Assembly: GCA_903891755.1 (NCBI GenBank)
Contig: CAITFY010000022.1
Location: 1 to 39,139, forward strand
Length of the DNA stretch: 39,139 nucleotides
DNA from: an uncultured Actinomycetes bacterium
Lineage (GTDB): Bacteria > Actinomycetota > Actinomycetes > Nanopelagicales > Nanopelagicaceae
Direction: 5' to 3'
The notes below the pieces were generated by a model that had not been told where the DNA came from, searched no databases, and saw only the letters and a list, made by a program, of their open reading frames with translations. Shown in pieces: positions 14,733 through 21,934 of this stretch; positions within the stretch are counted from its first letter, which is position 1, and each line of letters starts with the position of its first letter. Position numbers and translations under genes: made by a program.

Positions 14733-16286
14733 TTAATTTGTTGGTTGCGTATTGACTGTGATTGTCACAGCAGATCCAATGCTCTGAGTTGTTCCCGCAT
14801 CAGGTGCTTGAGCCAATACTGTTTGCAGAGGTTGTGTGGAATCAAATGCTGTTGCTGTTCGCACCAAGAAACCTGCTTGAGTCAAAGTAGTGATTGCTTG
14901 CACCTCAGTGAAACCGACGAGGTTTGGAACTTGCAAACTACCGCTTGCTATTTGTAATACAACCCCAGCGCCCGCTTGCAGAATACTTCCGGGTGAAGGG
15001 TTAACCCCCAATACCGTTCCTGGAGCTTGATTGGAGTCCATTGACACAGTCTGTGCAACTGAGAGACCAACTGCTGTTAATGCACTTCTCGCATCCGCTA
15101 AGGAGAGACCAACTAAATTAATTGGCACAGATGTGTTTCCTGCTCCCGAAGATTCCGTGAGAGTGATGCTGCTACCTGGTATCACCTTTGAATCAGCGAG
15201 TGGTACCTGGCCAGAGATTCGCCCCTTGGGAATTGTGGATGATGGACCGCTTTGAATATTGATCGTGAAATTAGGTAGGAGCGCTCGCGCCTGCGCTTCG
15301 GTTAAGCCAACCACATTCGGAACCTGAAGTGATGGAGCGACTGGTGCATGCGAACGTGTCAGCAGAGTTGAGCCGGCAATCACAACTAGTGCAACTACTA
15401 CTCCTCCAATAGCGATAAGACGCTTTCGGGGTGAAGTCTTTCGAATCTTGGTTGTTACTTGTTCGCCACGAACAGCTCTACGCAAATCCGCCAGCATCGC
15501 TCCTGCATCTTGGTAACGATCATCAGGATTTTTATGGAGCGCGACTTTAATGATCGTATCTAAGTTCGGATCAATATCTGGATTGATATCTGAAGGCGCT
15601 GGAAGAGGGGCAGAGACATGCTGGAAAGCAATGGATACAGGTGTATCTCCTATAAAAGGTGGTCTTCCAACTAATAATTCATACATTAAACAACCGACGG
15701 AATAAATATCACTTCGCGCGTCTGCGCTATCGCCAGTTGCCTGCTCTGGTGAGAGATATTGCGCTGTTCCAACCACGCTCCATGTATTGGTCATGGTGGC
15801 GCCGATATCATCAAGCGCTCGCGCAATTCCAAAATCCATCACCTTCACCTTGCCGGATTCAGTGATCATGATATTTCCAGGCTTTATATCGCGATGGATA
15901 ATTCCCTCGTTGTGCGAGTACTCCAAAGCTTCCAAAATTTCAGCAACGATTTGAACTGCTTCATCTTGAGAAATTTCTGCATCGGATTGCAAGACCTGGC
16001 GCAAGGTATGACCCTTAACGAGCTCCATCACGATGTAAGAGTTAGGCCCATCTTCTCCTGAATCAAAAACTGCCACAATGCCGGGATTATTTAAACCGCC
16101 TGCAGCTAGAGCTTCCTTCTTAAATCGAGCAACGAAAGCCGGGTCACGAGCTAAATCACTGCGCAAAATCTTTACCGCCACCTTGCGATGCAAACGTAGA
16201 TCCTCGGCGATATAAACATCTGCCATGCCGCCGGTTCCGATCATGGCACCAATCTCGTAGCGACTATTAAATATCTTGTTATTCAT
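14733..16286 (-). CDS. pknB: Membrane serine/threonine protein kinase with three PASTA domains
   Basis: A 517-residue receptor kinase sensing peptidoglycan. The cytoplasmic kinase domain (about 10-275) has the glycine loop GTGGMADVY, K39, HRD (131-133) and DFG (151-153). The activation loop has T166 and T168 where M. tuberculosis PknB has its two autophosphorylated threonines. One membrane helix spans about 290-310, followed by three PASTA repeats (about 320-385, 389-452, 453-515). M. tuberculosis PknB has four, so one repeat is missing here. It starts at ATG 16286, overlapping the phosphatase stop by one base, so the pair is translationally coupled. Confidence 0.95.
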   Translation of the reverse strand: MNNKIFNSRYEIGAMIGTGGMADVYIAEDLRLHRKVAVKILRSDLARDPAFVARFKKEALAAGGLNNPGIVAVFDSGEDGPNSYIVMELVKGHTLRQVLQSDAEISQDEAVQIVAEILEALEYSHNEGIIHRDIKPGNIMITESGKVKVMDFGIARALDDIGATMTNTWSVVGTAQYLSPEQATGDSADARSDIYSVGCLMYELLVGRPPFIGDTPVSIAFQHVSAPLPAPSDINPDIDPNLDTIIKVALHKNPDDRYQDAGAMLADLRRAVRGEQVTTKIRKTSPRKRLIAIGGVVVALVVIAGSTLLTRSHAPVAPSLQVPNVVGLTEAQARALLPNFTINIQSGPSSTIPKGRISGQVPLADSKVIPGSSITLTESSGAGNTSVPINLVGLSLADARSALTAVGLSVAQTVSMDSNQAPGTVLGVNPSPGSILQAGAGVVLQIASGSLQVPNLVGFTEVQAITTLTQAGFLVRTATAFDSTQPLQTVLAQAPDAGTTQSIGSAVTITVNTQPTN

Positions 16287-17059
16287 TATTTCGCCGCCCC
16301 AAGTAATTCAACGTGAGTTTCACCTTCATCAGCTACTACTTCAACCCAGAGGATAGTTACATTGTCAGGTGCACCTTTGTCATGAACTGCATCGATAAGT
16401 TGATCAACAACGGCGCTCGGATCTGATTTCTTAATGATTGTTGCAATCTCGTAATCACTCAAGACCGAGGAGAGTCCATCGCTACATAAAAGGAATTGAT
16501 CGCCAATCTTGCTCTCATATATATGAAGAATGGGATCGATTCCAGAATCACCAATCAGTGCTTGTGTAAGCAATGAACGTTGTGGGTGATTAATCACCTC
16601 TTCTGCAGTCAGACGTCCTTGATCAAGCAACTCTTGCATAACGGTATGGTCGTAACTTAATTGAACGAGCTTCTTGCCCCGCCATTGATAACATCTGGAA
16701 TCGCCGATGTGCAGAAGTTCTACCTCCTCACCGTTGAGATGCAGCGCGGTGAGCGTTGTACCCATTCCCTGCAAGGATCTGTCAGCGTTTGATACTTCAG
16801 CAATCTCATGGTCGATTGAAAAGGAAATATTGAGAAGTAAATCTTCGCGAGATTCTGCATCTAACGCTGGATCGCCCAAGACCTTCCCTAAATCTCTCAC
16901 TGAGGTAATCGCTATTTTGGAGGCAACTTCTCCGCCAGCATGTCCGCCCATGCCATCTGCAACGGCAACTAAATTCGAAGAGACTAGAGCGGCATCTTCA
17001 TTGCCGTCTCGAACCAATCCAAGTTCACTTCGCGCAATAACCTTGAATGAGCGGTTCAT
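16286..17059 (-). CDS. pstP: PP2C-family serine/threonine phosphatase
   Basis: A 257-residue metal-dependent phosphatase that reverses PknB phosphorylation. Motifs are RDGNEDA (near 18), VADGMGGHAGGEVAS, GDSRCYQW, CSDGLSSVLSDYEI and GAPDNVTILWVEV, with the metal-binding aspartates intact. M. tuberculosis PstP is about twice as long, with a membrane helix and an external domain; this protein stops after the catalytic domain and looks soluble. The message probably begins at ATG 17059, six bases after TACGCT. In relatives pknA, pbpA and rodA lie between pstP and pknB; here the two genes overlap by one base. Confidence 0.92.
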   Translation of the reverse strand: MNRSFKVIARSELGLVRDGNEDAALVSSNLVAVADGMGGHAGGEVASKIAITSVRDLGKVLGDPALDAESREDLLLNISFSIDHEIAEVSNADRSLQGMGTTLTALHLNGEEVELLHIGDSRCYQWRGKKLVQLSYDHTVMQELLDQGRLTAEEVINHPQRSLLTQALIGDSGIDPILHIYESKIGDQFLLCSDGLSSVLSDYEIATIIKKSDPSAVVDQLIDAVHDKGAPDNVTILWVEVVADEGETHVELLGAAK

Positions 17060-17065
17060 AGAATT

Positions 17066-17071
17066 AGCGTA
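17066..17071 (-). promoter_or_regulatory. Putative -10 box (TACGCT) of the pstP-pknB operon
   Basis: On the minus strand TACGCT ends 6 bases before ATG 17059. It lies 25 bases from the tRNA-Leu gene on the other strand. Confidence 0.5.
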
Positions 17072-17078
17072 ATGGTGC

Positions 17079-17084
17079 TAACCT
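17079..17084 (+). promoter_or_regulatory. Putative -10 box (TAACCT) of tRNA-Leu
   Basis: TAACCT, the hexamer also found before ponA, ends 11 bases before the mature tRNA 5' end. Confidence 0.35.
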
Positions 17085-17095
17085 CTTATGAGTAA

Positions 17096-17178
17096 GCCCG
17101 AGTGGCGGAACGGCAGACGCGCACGATTCAGGTTCGTGTACTCGAAAGGGTGTAGGGGTTCAAATCCCCTCTCGGGCA
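17096..17178 (+). tRNA. tRNA-Leu (anticodon CAG)
   Basis: An 83-base class II tRNA. Acceptor GCCCGAG (17096-17102) pairs with CTCGGGC (17171-17177), with A at 17178 as discriminator. Anticodon stem CACGA/TCGTG encloses loop TTCAGGT, so the anticodon is CAG (17129-17131). A long variable arm and a TTCAAAT T-loop are present. CCA is not encoded. The equivalent leucine tRNA lies beside the pstP/FHA genes in M. tuberculosis. Confidence 0.95.
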
Positions 17179-17193
17179 CTCTCCGTTGTTGAG

Positions 17194-17199
17194 TAGAGT
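17194..17199 (+). promoter_or_regulatory. Putative -10 box (TAGAGT) of pheA
   Basis: TAGAGT ends 6 bases before GTG 17206, with no ribosome site, so the message is probably leaderless. Confidence 0.5.
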
Positions 17200-17205
17200 T
17201 CGCAG

Positions 17206-18039
17206 GTGAGTAAATATGCCTATTTGGGACCTGCCGGGACATTTACTGAAGCGGCTCTATTAGGCATCACCTCTTCATCGGATCAACTGATTGCCTACGC
17301 AAATGTCACCGCCGCGCTTAATGCGATCCGCGACGGGAGCGCTGAATTCGCACTTGTCCCCATTGAAAATTCCGTGGAGGGCGTCGTGGCTCGCACCCTG
17401 GATGAGCTCGCAACTGGGGAGGCGCTTGAGATTGTCGCTGAAACGACGATTCCAGTGAGCTTCTTCCTCATGACTCTGCCAGAGAACGCCACCAAAGAAA
17501 TCACTCGAGTAGCCACTCACCCTCACGCAGAATCACAATGTCGGGCATATATCGCTCGAGTTTTACCAACAGCTGAAATCATTGCGACCCCCTCGACCGC
17601 AGCTGCGGCAGAAGGTTTGAAGGATGGAAATTGGGACGGCGCCATCGCCGCGAAAATTGCCGCTGATAAATATGGTTTAACTATCGTTGCGGAAAATATT
17701 GGGGATAACGAAGGCGCCGTTACGCGATTTGTCCTAGCTCGCAAACCAGGTGAATTATCGGTCGCGACGGGAAATGATCGAACCTCACTTGTTGCATATA
17801 TTGGTATCGACCACGCAGGTGCTCTTTTGGAAATTCTCACTGAATTCGCAAAGAACGATGTGAACCTAACTTTCATTCAGAGTCGTCCGACTGGACGCGA
17901 ATTAGGGCACTACCACTTCATTATCGATGTGGAGGGTCACCAAAATGACGCTGGTGTAGCGAAATCTATTGAGGGCCTACGCGGTATTTGTGAGGATATT
18001 CGTGTTCTCGGTTCATACCCACGTTCCACCACTAGATAG
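17206..18039 (+). CDS. pheA: Prephenate dehydratase
   Basis: A 277-residue cytoplasmic enzyme converting prephenate to phenylpyruvate in phenylalanine synthesis. The catalytic domain (about 1-180) shows YLGPAGTFTEAAL, FALVPIENSVEGVV and the TRF motif (VTRFVLA) needed for activity. A regulatory ACT domain (about 190-270) carries FIQSRPTGRELGHYHF; its ESRP phenylalanine-binding motif reads QSRP. There is no fused chorismate mutase, as usual in actinobacteria. GTG start, presumed leaderless. Its TAG stop lies inside the -10 box proposed for serS, 9 bases before that gene. Confidence 0.95.
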   Translation: MSKYAYLGPAGTFTEAALLGITSSSDQLIAYANVTAALNAIRDGSAEFALVPIENSVEGVVARTLDELATGEALEIVAETTIPVSFFLMTLPENATKEITRVATHPHAESQCRAYIARVLPTAEIIATPSTAAAAEGLKDGNWDGAIAAKIAADKYGLTIVAENIGDNEGAVTRFVLARKPGELSVATGNDRTSLVAYIGIDHAGALLEILTEFAKNDVNLTFIQSRPTGRELGHYHFIIDVEGHQNDAGVAKSIEGLRGICEDIRVLGSYPRSTTR

Positions 18040-18042
18040 GCT
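18037..18042 (+). promoter_or_regulatory. Putative -10 box (TAGGCT) of serS, overlapping the pheA stop codon
   Basis: TAGGCT ends 6 bases before GTG 18049. Its first three bases are the TAG stop codon of pheA. Confidence 0.45.
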
Positions 18043-18048
18043 TATCCC

Positions 18049-19311
18049 GTGATTGATTTAAAGATACTTCGTGAAGATCCAGAACGAGTTCGCCTCTCCC
18101 AAAAAGTTCGTGGCGAGAACGTGGAGATTGTTGACCAACTCCTTGAACTCGATGAGGCCCGCCGAGTAGCAATCACAACATTTGAAGCGCTTCGTGCAGA
18201 ACAGAATATTCTCTCTAAATCAATAGGCGCTGCTAAGGGCGATGAGAAAACTGCGCTCCTTGAAAAAGCCAAAGATTTATCTACCCGCGTAAAAGAGGCA
18301 GATGCGGCACGTGCGCTCGCGGAGAGTGCGGCAGATGCTGCGCTTTTGCAAATTCACAATCTCATTAGCCTGGAAGCTCCTGTTGGAGGAGAAGAAGATT
18401 TCGTTGTGCTCGAACATGTCGGTACGCCACGTGATTTCGCAGCCGCTGGCTTCGAACCGAAAGACCATGTAGAACTTGGAAAGATTCTAAAAGCAATTGA
18501 TACAGAGCGCGGAGCGAAGGTTTCAGGATCTCGCTCTTACTATCTCACCGGCGTTGGAGCGCTCTTAGAGTTCGCCCTAGTTAACTACGCAATCTCTTCT
18601 GCAACAAAAGCCGGCTTTACTCCAGTTATTCCACCAGTACTCGTTAACCCTCCAGCAATGGAAGGAACGGGATTTCTCGGTCAAGCGGCAGAGAATGTTT
18701 ATCGCCTTGATGCAGATGATATGTACTTGGTTGGAACGAGTGAAGTTCCACTAGCTGCGTATCACATGGATGAGGTACTTCCACAACTTCCTTTGCGTTA
18801 CGCCGGATACTCAACCTGTTTTCGACGCGAAGCTGGTACTTACGGAAAAGACACTCGCGGAATTATCCGCGTGCACCAATTTGATAAAGTCGAAATGTTC
18901 ATCTTCTGTGAACCTAAAGATGCCCTCGCGGAACACCAAAAGTTATTGCAATGGGAGAAAGATTTCCTCAATGCAATGGAGATCCCTTATCGAGTGATTG
19001 ATGTTGCTTCAGGAGATTTGGGAGCTAGCGCAATTCGTAAATTCGATATTGAGGCATGGATCCCTACTCAGAGCGCTTATCGCGAGGTTACAAGTACCTC
19101 TAATTGCACAGAGTTCCAAGCTCGTCGTTTAAATATTCGTTACCGAGATGAAGATGCAACGAAACATGTTGCGACTCTTAACGGAACTTTGGTCGCGATC
19201 CCTCGCATGATCGTGGCAATTTTAGAGAATCATCAAGAGGCAGATGGATCAGTTAATGTTCCAAACGCGCTTCGCCCCTTCTTAGGAGTCGACAGATTAC
19301 TTCCCGCATAG
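18049..19311 (+). CDS. serS: Seryl-tRNA synthetase
   Basis: A 420-residue class II synthetase charging tRNA-Ser; one such tRNA lies at 20913. The N-terminal coiled-coil arm that grips the long variable arm covers about 28-110. Motif 2 appears as CFRREAGTYGKDTRGIIRVHQF. Motif 3 lies in the C-terminal segment VATLNGTLVAIPRMIVAILE. The TSEVPLAAYHMDEVLP loop is also diagnostic. GTG start with no Shine-Dalgarno and TAGGCT 6 bases upstream. It follows pheA directly, and the next gene begins within its last codons. Confidence 0.96.
   Translation: MIDLKILREDPERVRLSQKVRGENVEIVDQLLELDEARRVAITTFEALRAEQNILSKSIGAAKGDEKTALLEKAKDLSTRVKEADAARALAESAADAALLQIHNLISLEAPVGGEEDFVVLEHVGTPRDFAAAGFEPKDHVELGKILKAIDTERGAKVSGSRSYYLTGVGALLEFALVNYAISSATKAGFTPVIPPVLVNPPAMEGTGFLGQAAENVYRLDADDMYLVGTSEVPLAAYHMDEVLPQLPLRYAGYSTCFRREAGTYGKDTRGIIRVHQFDKVEMFIFCEPKDALAEHQKLLQWEKDFLNAMEIPYRVIDVASGDLGASAIRKFDIEAWIPTQSAYREVTSTSNCTEFQARRLNIRYRDEDATKHVATLNGTLVAIPRMIVAILENHQEADGSVNVPNALRPFLGVDRLLPA
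19284..19288 (+). promoter_or_regulatory. Shine-Dalgarno AGGAG that decides an ATT start
   Basis: AGGAG lies 7 bases before ATT 19296, inside the end of serS. The frame is open from 19257 and contains no ATG, GTG, TTG or CTG before the essential HAD motif, so this site selects the likely start of the next gene. Confidence 0.6.
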
Positions 19312-20123
19312 CAGGTTCACGCCCGAAGGTAATTGCAACAGACCTCGATGGGACAATCGTCTCTTCTTACGAACGTATTACCTCCCGCACAGTTTCAGCA
19401 TTTACTGCTGCGCGCGATGCCGGAGTAGAGATCTTCTTCGTTACCGGTCGCCCACCGCGCTGGATGCGCGAAATCAAAGAGACATTTGGCTTCGGAAATG
19501 CCATCTGTGCCAATGGTGCGATGCATTATGACTTACTGGGTGAACGCGTTATTGAAGAGTGGTTGATTCCACTCGAGAACCAATTTGAATTTGTAAAGCG
19601 GATGCGCGAAGCAGTTCCATCAATCTCGTTTGCAACTGAGTACGGAGATGAATTCCACCACGAGAGCGCTTACATCCCACGATGGGACGTTGGCGTTGAT
19701 AACTCACCTGTTCCACGAATTGAAGAGAAATTACTTAAGCCTGCTTTTAAAATGTTGGCCCGTTGTTCTAATTTTGAATACACCTCAGATGAATTGCTTG
19801 AGATTGCAAAACGTGAAGTGGGCGACCTTGTCACGATTACACACTCCAACGCAGGGGAGTCGCTCTTAGAAATTTCTGCGCTCGGAGTAAGCAAAGGTGA
19901 AACGCTGGCAAAGCTCACCGCCCGACTTGGATTTACCGCGAGCGATGTCGTGACCTTTGGAGATAATCCAAATGATTTCTCAATGCTCTCGTGGGCTGAG
20001 CGCTCATGGGCGATGGCAGATGGCCACCCCGATGCTCCCAAGTATGCAAAGTTTGTAGCCGATCCCCACCACTTAGATGGGGTCGCTATCGTCATTGAGC
20101 AACTCTTGGAGTTGCCCGCCTAA
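19296..20123 (+). CDS. HAD-superfamily (Cof-like) phosphatase with apparent ATT start
   Basis: A Mg-dependent phosphatase of the Cof/HAD IIB type, 275 residues from ATT 19296, the family's usual length. Motif I is IATDLDGTI (D16, D18), motif II VTGRPP, and the C-terminal motif GDNPNDFSML with a preceding conserved lysine in SKGETLAKL. The first ATG in frame (19464) would remove motif I and leave an inactive stump, so translation must begin earlier. ATT 19296 is the only candidate with a ribosome site (AGGAG, 7 bases away). The gene overlaps serS by 16 bases and probably shares its message. Substrate unknown; sugar phosphates or nucleotides are typical. Confidence 0.82.
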   Translation: MTSRIAGSRPKVIATDLDGTIVSSYERITSRTVSAFTAARDAGVEIFFVTGRPPRWMREIKETFGFGNAICANGAMHYDLLGERVIEEWLIPLENQFEFVKRMREAVPSISFATEYGDEFHHESAYIPRWDVGVDNSPVPRIEEKLLKPAFKMLARCSNFEYTSDELLEIAKREVGDLVTITHSNAGESLLEISALGVSKGETLAKLTARLGFTASDVVTFGDNPNDFSMLSWAERSWAMADGHPDAPKYAKFVADPHHLDGVAIVIEQLLELPA

Positions 20124-20129
20124 ATCTAT

Positions 20130-20783
20130 TTATTCAGTAGCTCCAGTAAAGATGGTTTCGACTTCACCATCTCGGTTCTCAAATGCCTCAATATATTTCT
20201 TTGCGATGAGATTTGGCGCAAATGGCGTCGCGGGAGCAACTGTTCCCCCGATAGTGATGGTTGCTACGCGGATCCCCTGCGGTTTTAACTCTTGCGCAAG
20301 TAGCAGAGCAGCGGAACGAATCATTGCCTTTCCAACAGACAAGACTCCGTAGTCACTTGAAGGGTAGAGCGCGAAGCCACCACCAGTAACGAGAAGGGCG
20401 CTTCGACCTGCTGTCATATTAGGAAGTGCGGCTTTAGCAGCGCTGAGGAGGCTGTAAAGATTCACTTCAGTGGCTACGCGAACTTCTTCGACTGGGGTTG
20501 CCAGTAGCGGACCGCCAAATGCAGCCGCGTTGTAGACCAAGGCATCAATTGGTTGATCTACAGCCTCAACTGCTCGAGCTACATCATTCGGCACGGAAGC
20601 ATCAGCCACAGCCACATCCACTGTCGCCCCAAGAATTCGCAGCGCCGCCGCCATCTCTTCAAGATTTTCGATATTTCTGGAGATGAGAAGAATTGGATGC
20701 CCCTTTTCGGCAAATGCCTGGGCAACACCTATTCCAACGCCAGGTCCTGCTCCTACAACAACGACGAGTTCAGGGTTATTCAT
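20130..20783 (-). CDS. Short-chain dehydrogenase/reductase (SDR), atypical
   Basis: A 217-residue Rossmann oxidoreductase. The NAD(P) motif GAGPGVGIG (about 11-19) resembles the GxGxGxG form. The LVYNAAAF stretch corresponds to NNAG. The usual YxxxK is represented by YGVLSVGKAMI (Y and K five apart rather than four), so catalysis may be altered. ATG 20783 is set by AGGAG 7-8 bases upstream; the frame stays open through the tRNA-Ser gene but that extension is not coding. It converges on the HAD gene with 6 bases between. Substrate unknown. Confidence 0.8.
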   Translation of the reverse strand: MNNPELVVVVGAGPGVGIGVAQAFAEKGHPILLISRNIENLEEMAAALRILGATVDVAVADASVPNDVARAVEAVDQPIDALVYNAAAFGGPLLATPVEEVRVATEVNLYSLLSAAKAALPNMTAGRSALLVTGGGFALYPSSDYGVLSVGKAMIRSAALLLAQELKPQGIRVATITIGGTVAPATPFAPNLIAKKYIEAFENRDGEVETIFTGATE

Positions 20784-20899
20784 TCGATATCTCCTATAAA
20801 TCTTTAGATAACTGTGCCCCAAAGCGGGATCAGGGCTCTGACGATACCTTTGAAGAGCGCGCGCTTCCCGTTGAATTTTGCGACCCTGCACTACTCCAG

Positions 20900-20905
20900 T
20901 AAGTT
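20900..20905 (+). promoter_or_regulatory. Putative -10 box (TAAGTT) of tRNA-Ser
   Basis: TAAGTT ends 7 bases before the mature tRNA 5' end. It is the same hexamer as before the DMT transporter gene. Confidence 0.35.
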
Positions 20906-20912
20906 TGCCCAC

Positions 20913-20998
20913 GGAGGGCTCGCATAGCGGCCGAGTGCACCGGTCTTGAAAACCGGCAAGGGAAACCTTCGTGGGTTCAAATCCCACGCCCTCCGCCA
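20913..20998 (+). tRNA. tRNA-Ser (anticodon TGA)
   Basis: A class II tRNA of 86 bases including CCA. Acceptor GGAGGGC (20913-20919) pairs with GCCCTCC (20988-20994), followed by discriminator G and encoded CCA (20996-20998). Anticodon stem CCGGT/ACCGG encloses CTTGAAA, giving TGA at 20947-20949. A long variable arm and TTCAAAT T-loop are present. Unlike tRNA-Leu above, its CCA is in the gene. Confidence 0.96.
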
Positions 20999-21061
20999 GT
21001 TTTCACTCTTGCCCGATTTGCCCTGCTTGTGGGCGATTTCACCCCTAGAACCTATGAACCT

Positions 21062-21078
21062 ACCTAGCGTTATTAGGT
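21062..21078. promoter_or_regulatory. Small inverted repeat upstream of the sdh operon
   Basis: ACCTA (21062-21066) and TAGGT (21074-21078) form an inverted repeat with a 7-base centre, 22 bases before the start codon. Further CCTA and TAGG copies flank it (near 21050 and 21085). It could be a regulator site or overlap the promoter. Confidence 0.3.
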
Positions 21079-21099
21079 GACTGGTAGGAAACTTCCCCC

Positions 21100-21921
21100 A
21101 TGGCAATTGATACCTCAGGCAACGGCGTCTTCTCAGAGGGTCGAGCAAAGTTAAGCGCTCGCACGCTTCGTACGGACAAGTGGTGGCTCCAACCTCTCAT
21201 CACTGTGATCGTTCTTTTCTCCTTCATCGTATACGCAACTCTCCGAGCATTTGAAAACGGAAAATATTTTGCGCAACCATTGATCTCGCCTTTCTACTCT
21301 CCATGCTTATCTACTGATTGCGTTAAAGGTTCTCCTTCCTTTATCGGAACAATCTTCGGGACGTATCACATCTTTGGAATGACGGTCTCACCATCACTCT
21401 TCATCTTGATCTTCCCACTCGCATTCCGCATGACCTGTTACTACTACCGCAAGGCGTACTACCGCTCCTTCTGGATGTCACCACCTGCATGTGCAGTTGC
21501 TGAACCTCATGCCAAGTACACGGGTGAAACTCGCGCGCCGCTCATTATTCAAAATGGTCACCGTTACGCTTTTTATGCAGGTCTAGTTTTCAATGTATTC
21601 CTTACTATTGATGCGATTGGTGCCTTTAGGAATGAGAAGGGTCAATGGGGCCACATGTCCATTGGCACATTAGTACTACTTGCAAATGCAACCTTCTTGT
21701 GGCTGTACTCGATGTCATGTCACACCTGTCGTCACACAGTGGGTGGGCGCCTTCGTAACTTCTCGAAGCACCCGATCCGTTACAAGCTCTGGACCTGGGT
21801 TTCAATTTTGAATCATAAGCACCAGAACTTCGCATGGATCTCACTCTTCGGTGTAGCACTTGCCGATCTCTACGTCCGCCAGGTTTCTGGTGGCTCAATC
21901 CGCAATCTCTACTTCTTCTAA
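21100..21921 (+). CDS. sdhC: Succinate dehydrogenase membrane anchor subunit (Sdh1-type)
   Basis: A 273-residue polytopic protein with about five membrane helices that anchors the SdhA/SdhB pair and passes electrons to quinone. Histidines in the helices and in the CHTCRHTVGGRLRNF segment are candidate haem or quinone-site ligands. The length equals that of the M. tuberculosis Sdh1 anchor (Rv0249c), and the anchor-flavoprotein-iron-sulfur gene order suits that type. A TAGGA ribosome site lies ten bases before the ATG. It is the first gene of the sdh operon, after tRNA-Ser. Confidence 0.88.
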   Translation: MAIDTSGNGVFSEGRAKLSARTLRTDKWWLQPLITVIVLFSFIVYATLRAFENGKYFAQPLISPFYSPCLSTDCVKGSPSFIGTIFGTYHIFGMTVSPSLFILIFPLAFRMTCYYYRKAYYRSFWMSPPACAVAEPHAKYTGETRAPLIIQNGHRYAFYAGLVFNVFLTIDAIGAFRNEKGQWGHMSIGTLVLLANATFLWLYSMSCHTCRHTVGGRLRNFSKHPIRYKLWTWVSILNHKHQNFAWISLFGVALADLYVRQVSGGSIRNLYFF

Positions 21922-21934
21922 AGGCGAATAGAAA

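Noticed and set aside
20784..20899. Small RNA or gene in the gap before tRNA-Ser
   Set aside because: No stable hairpin, ribosome site or conserved frame was seen; only the SDR ribosome site and the tRNA promoter can be supported.
20784..20987. N-terminal extension of the SDR frame to 20987
   Set aside because: It runs antisense through the tRNA-Ser gene. The Rossmann motif begins just after ATG 20783, which has its own AGGAG.
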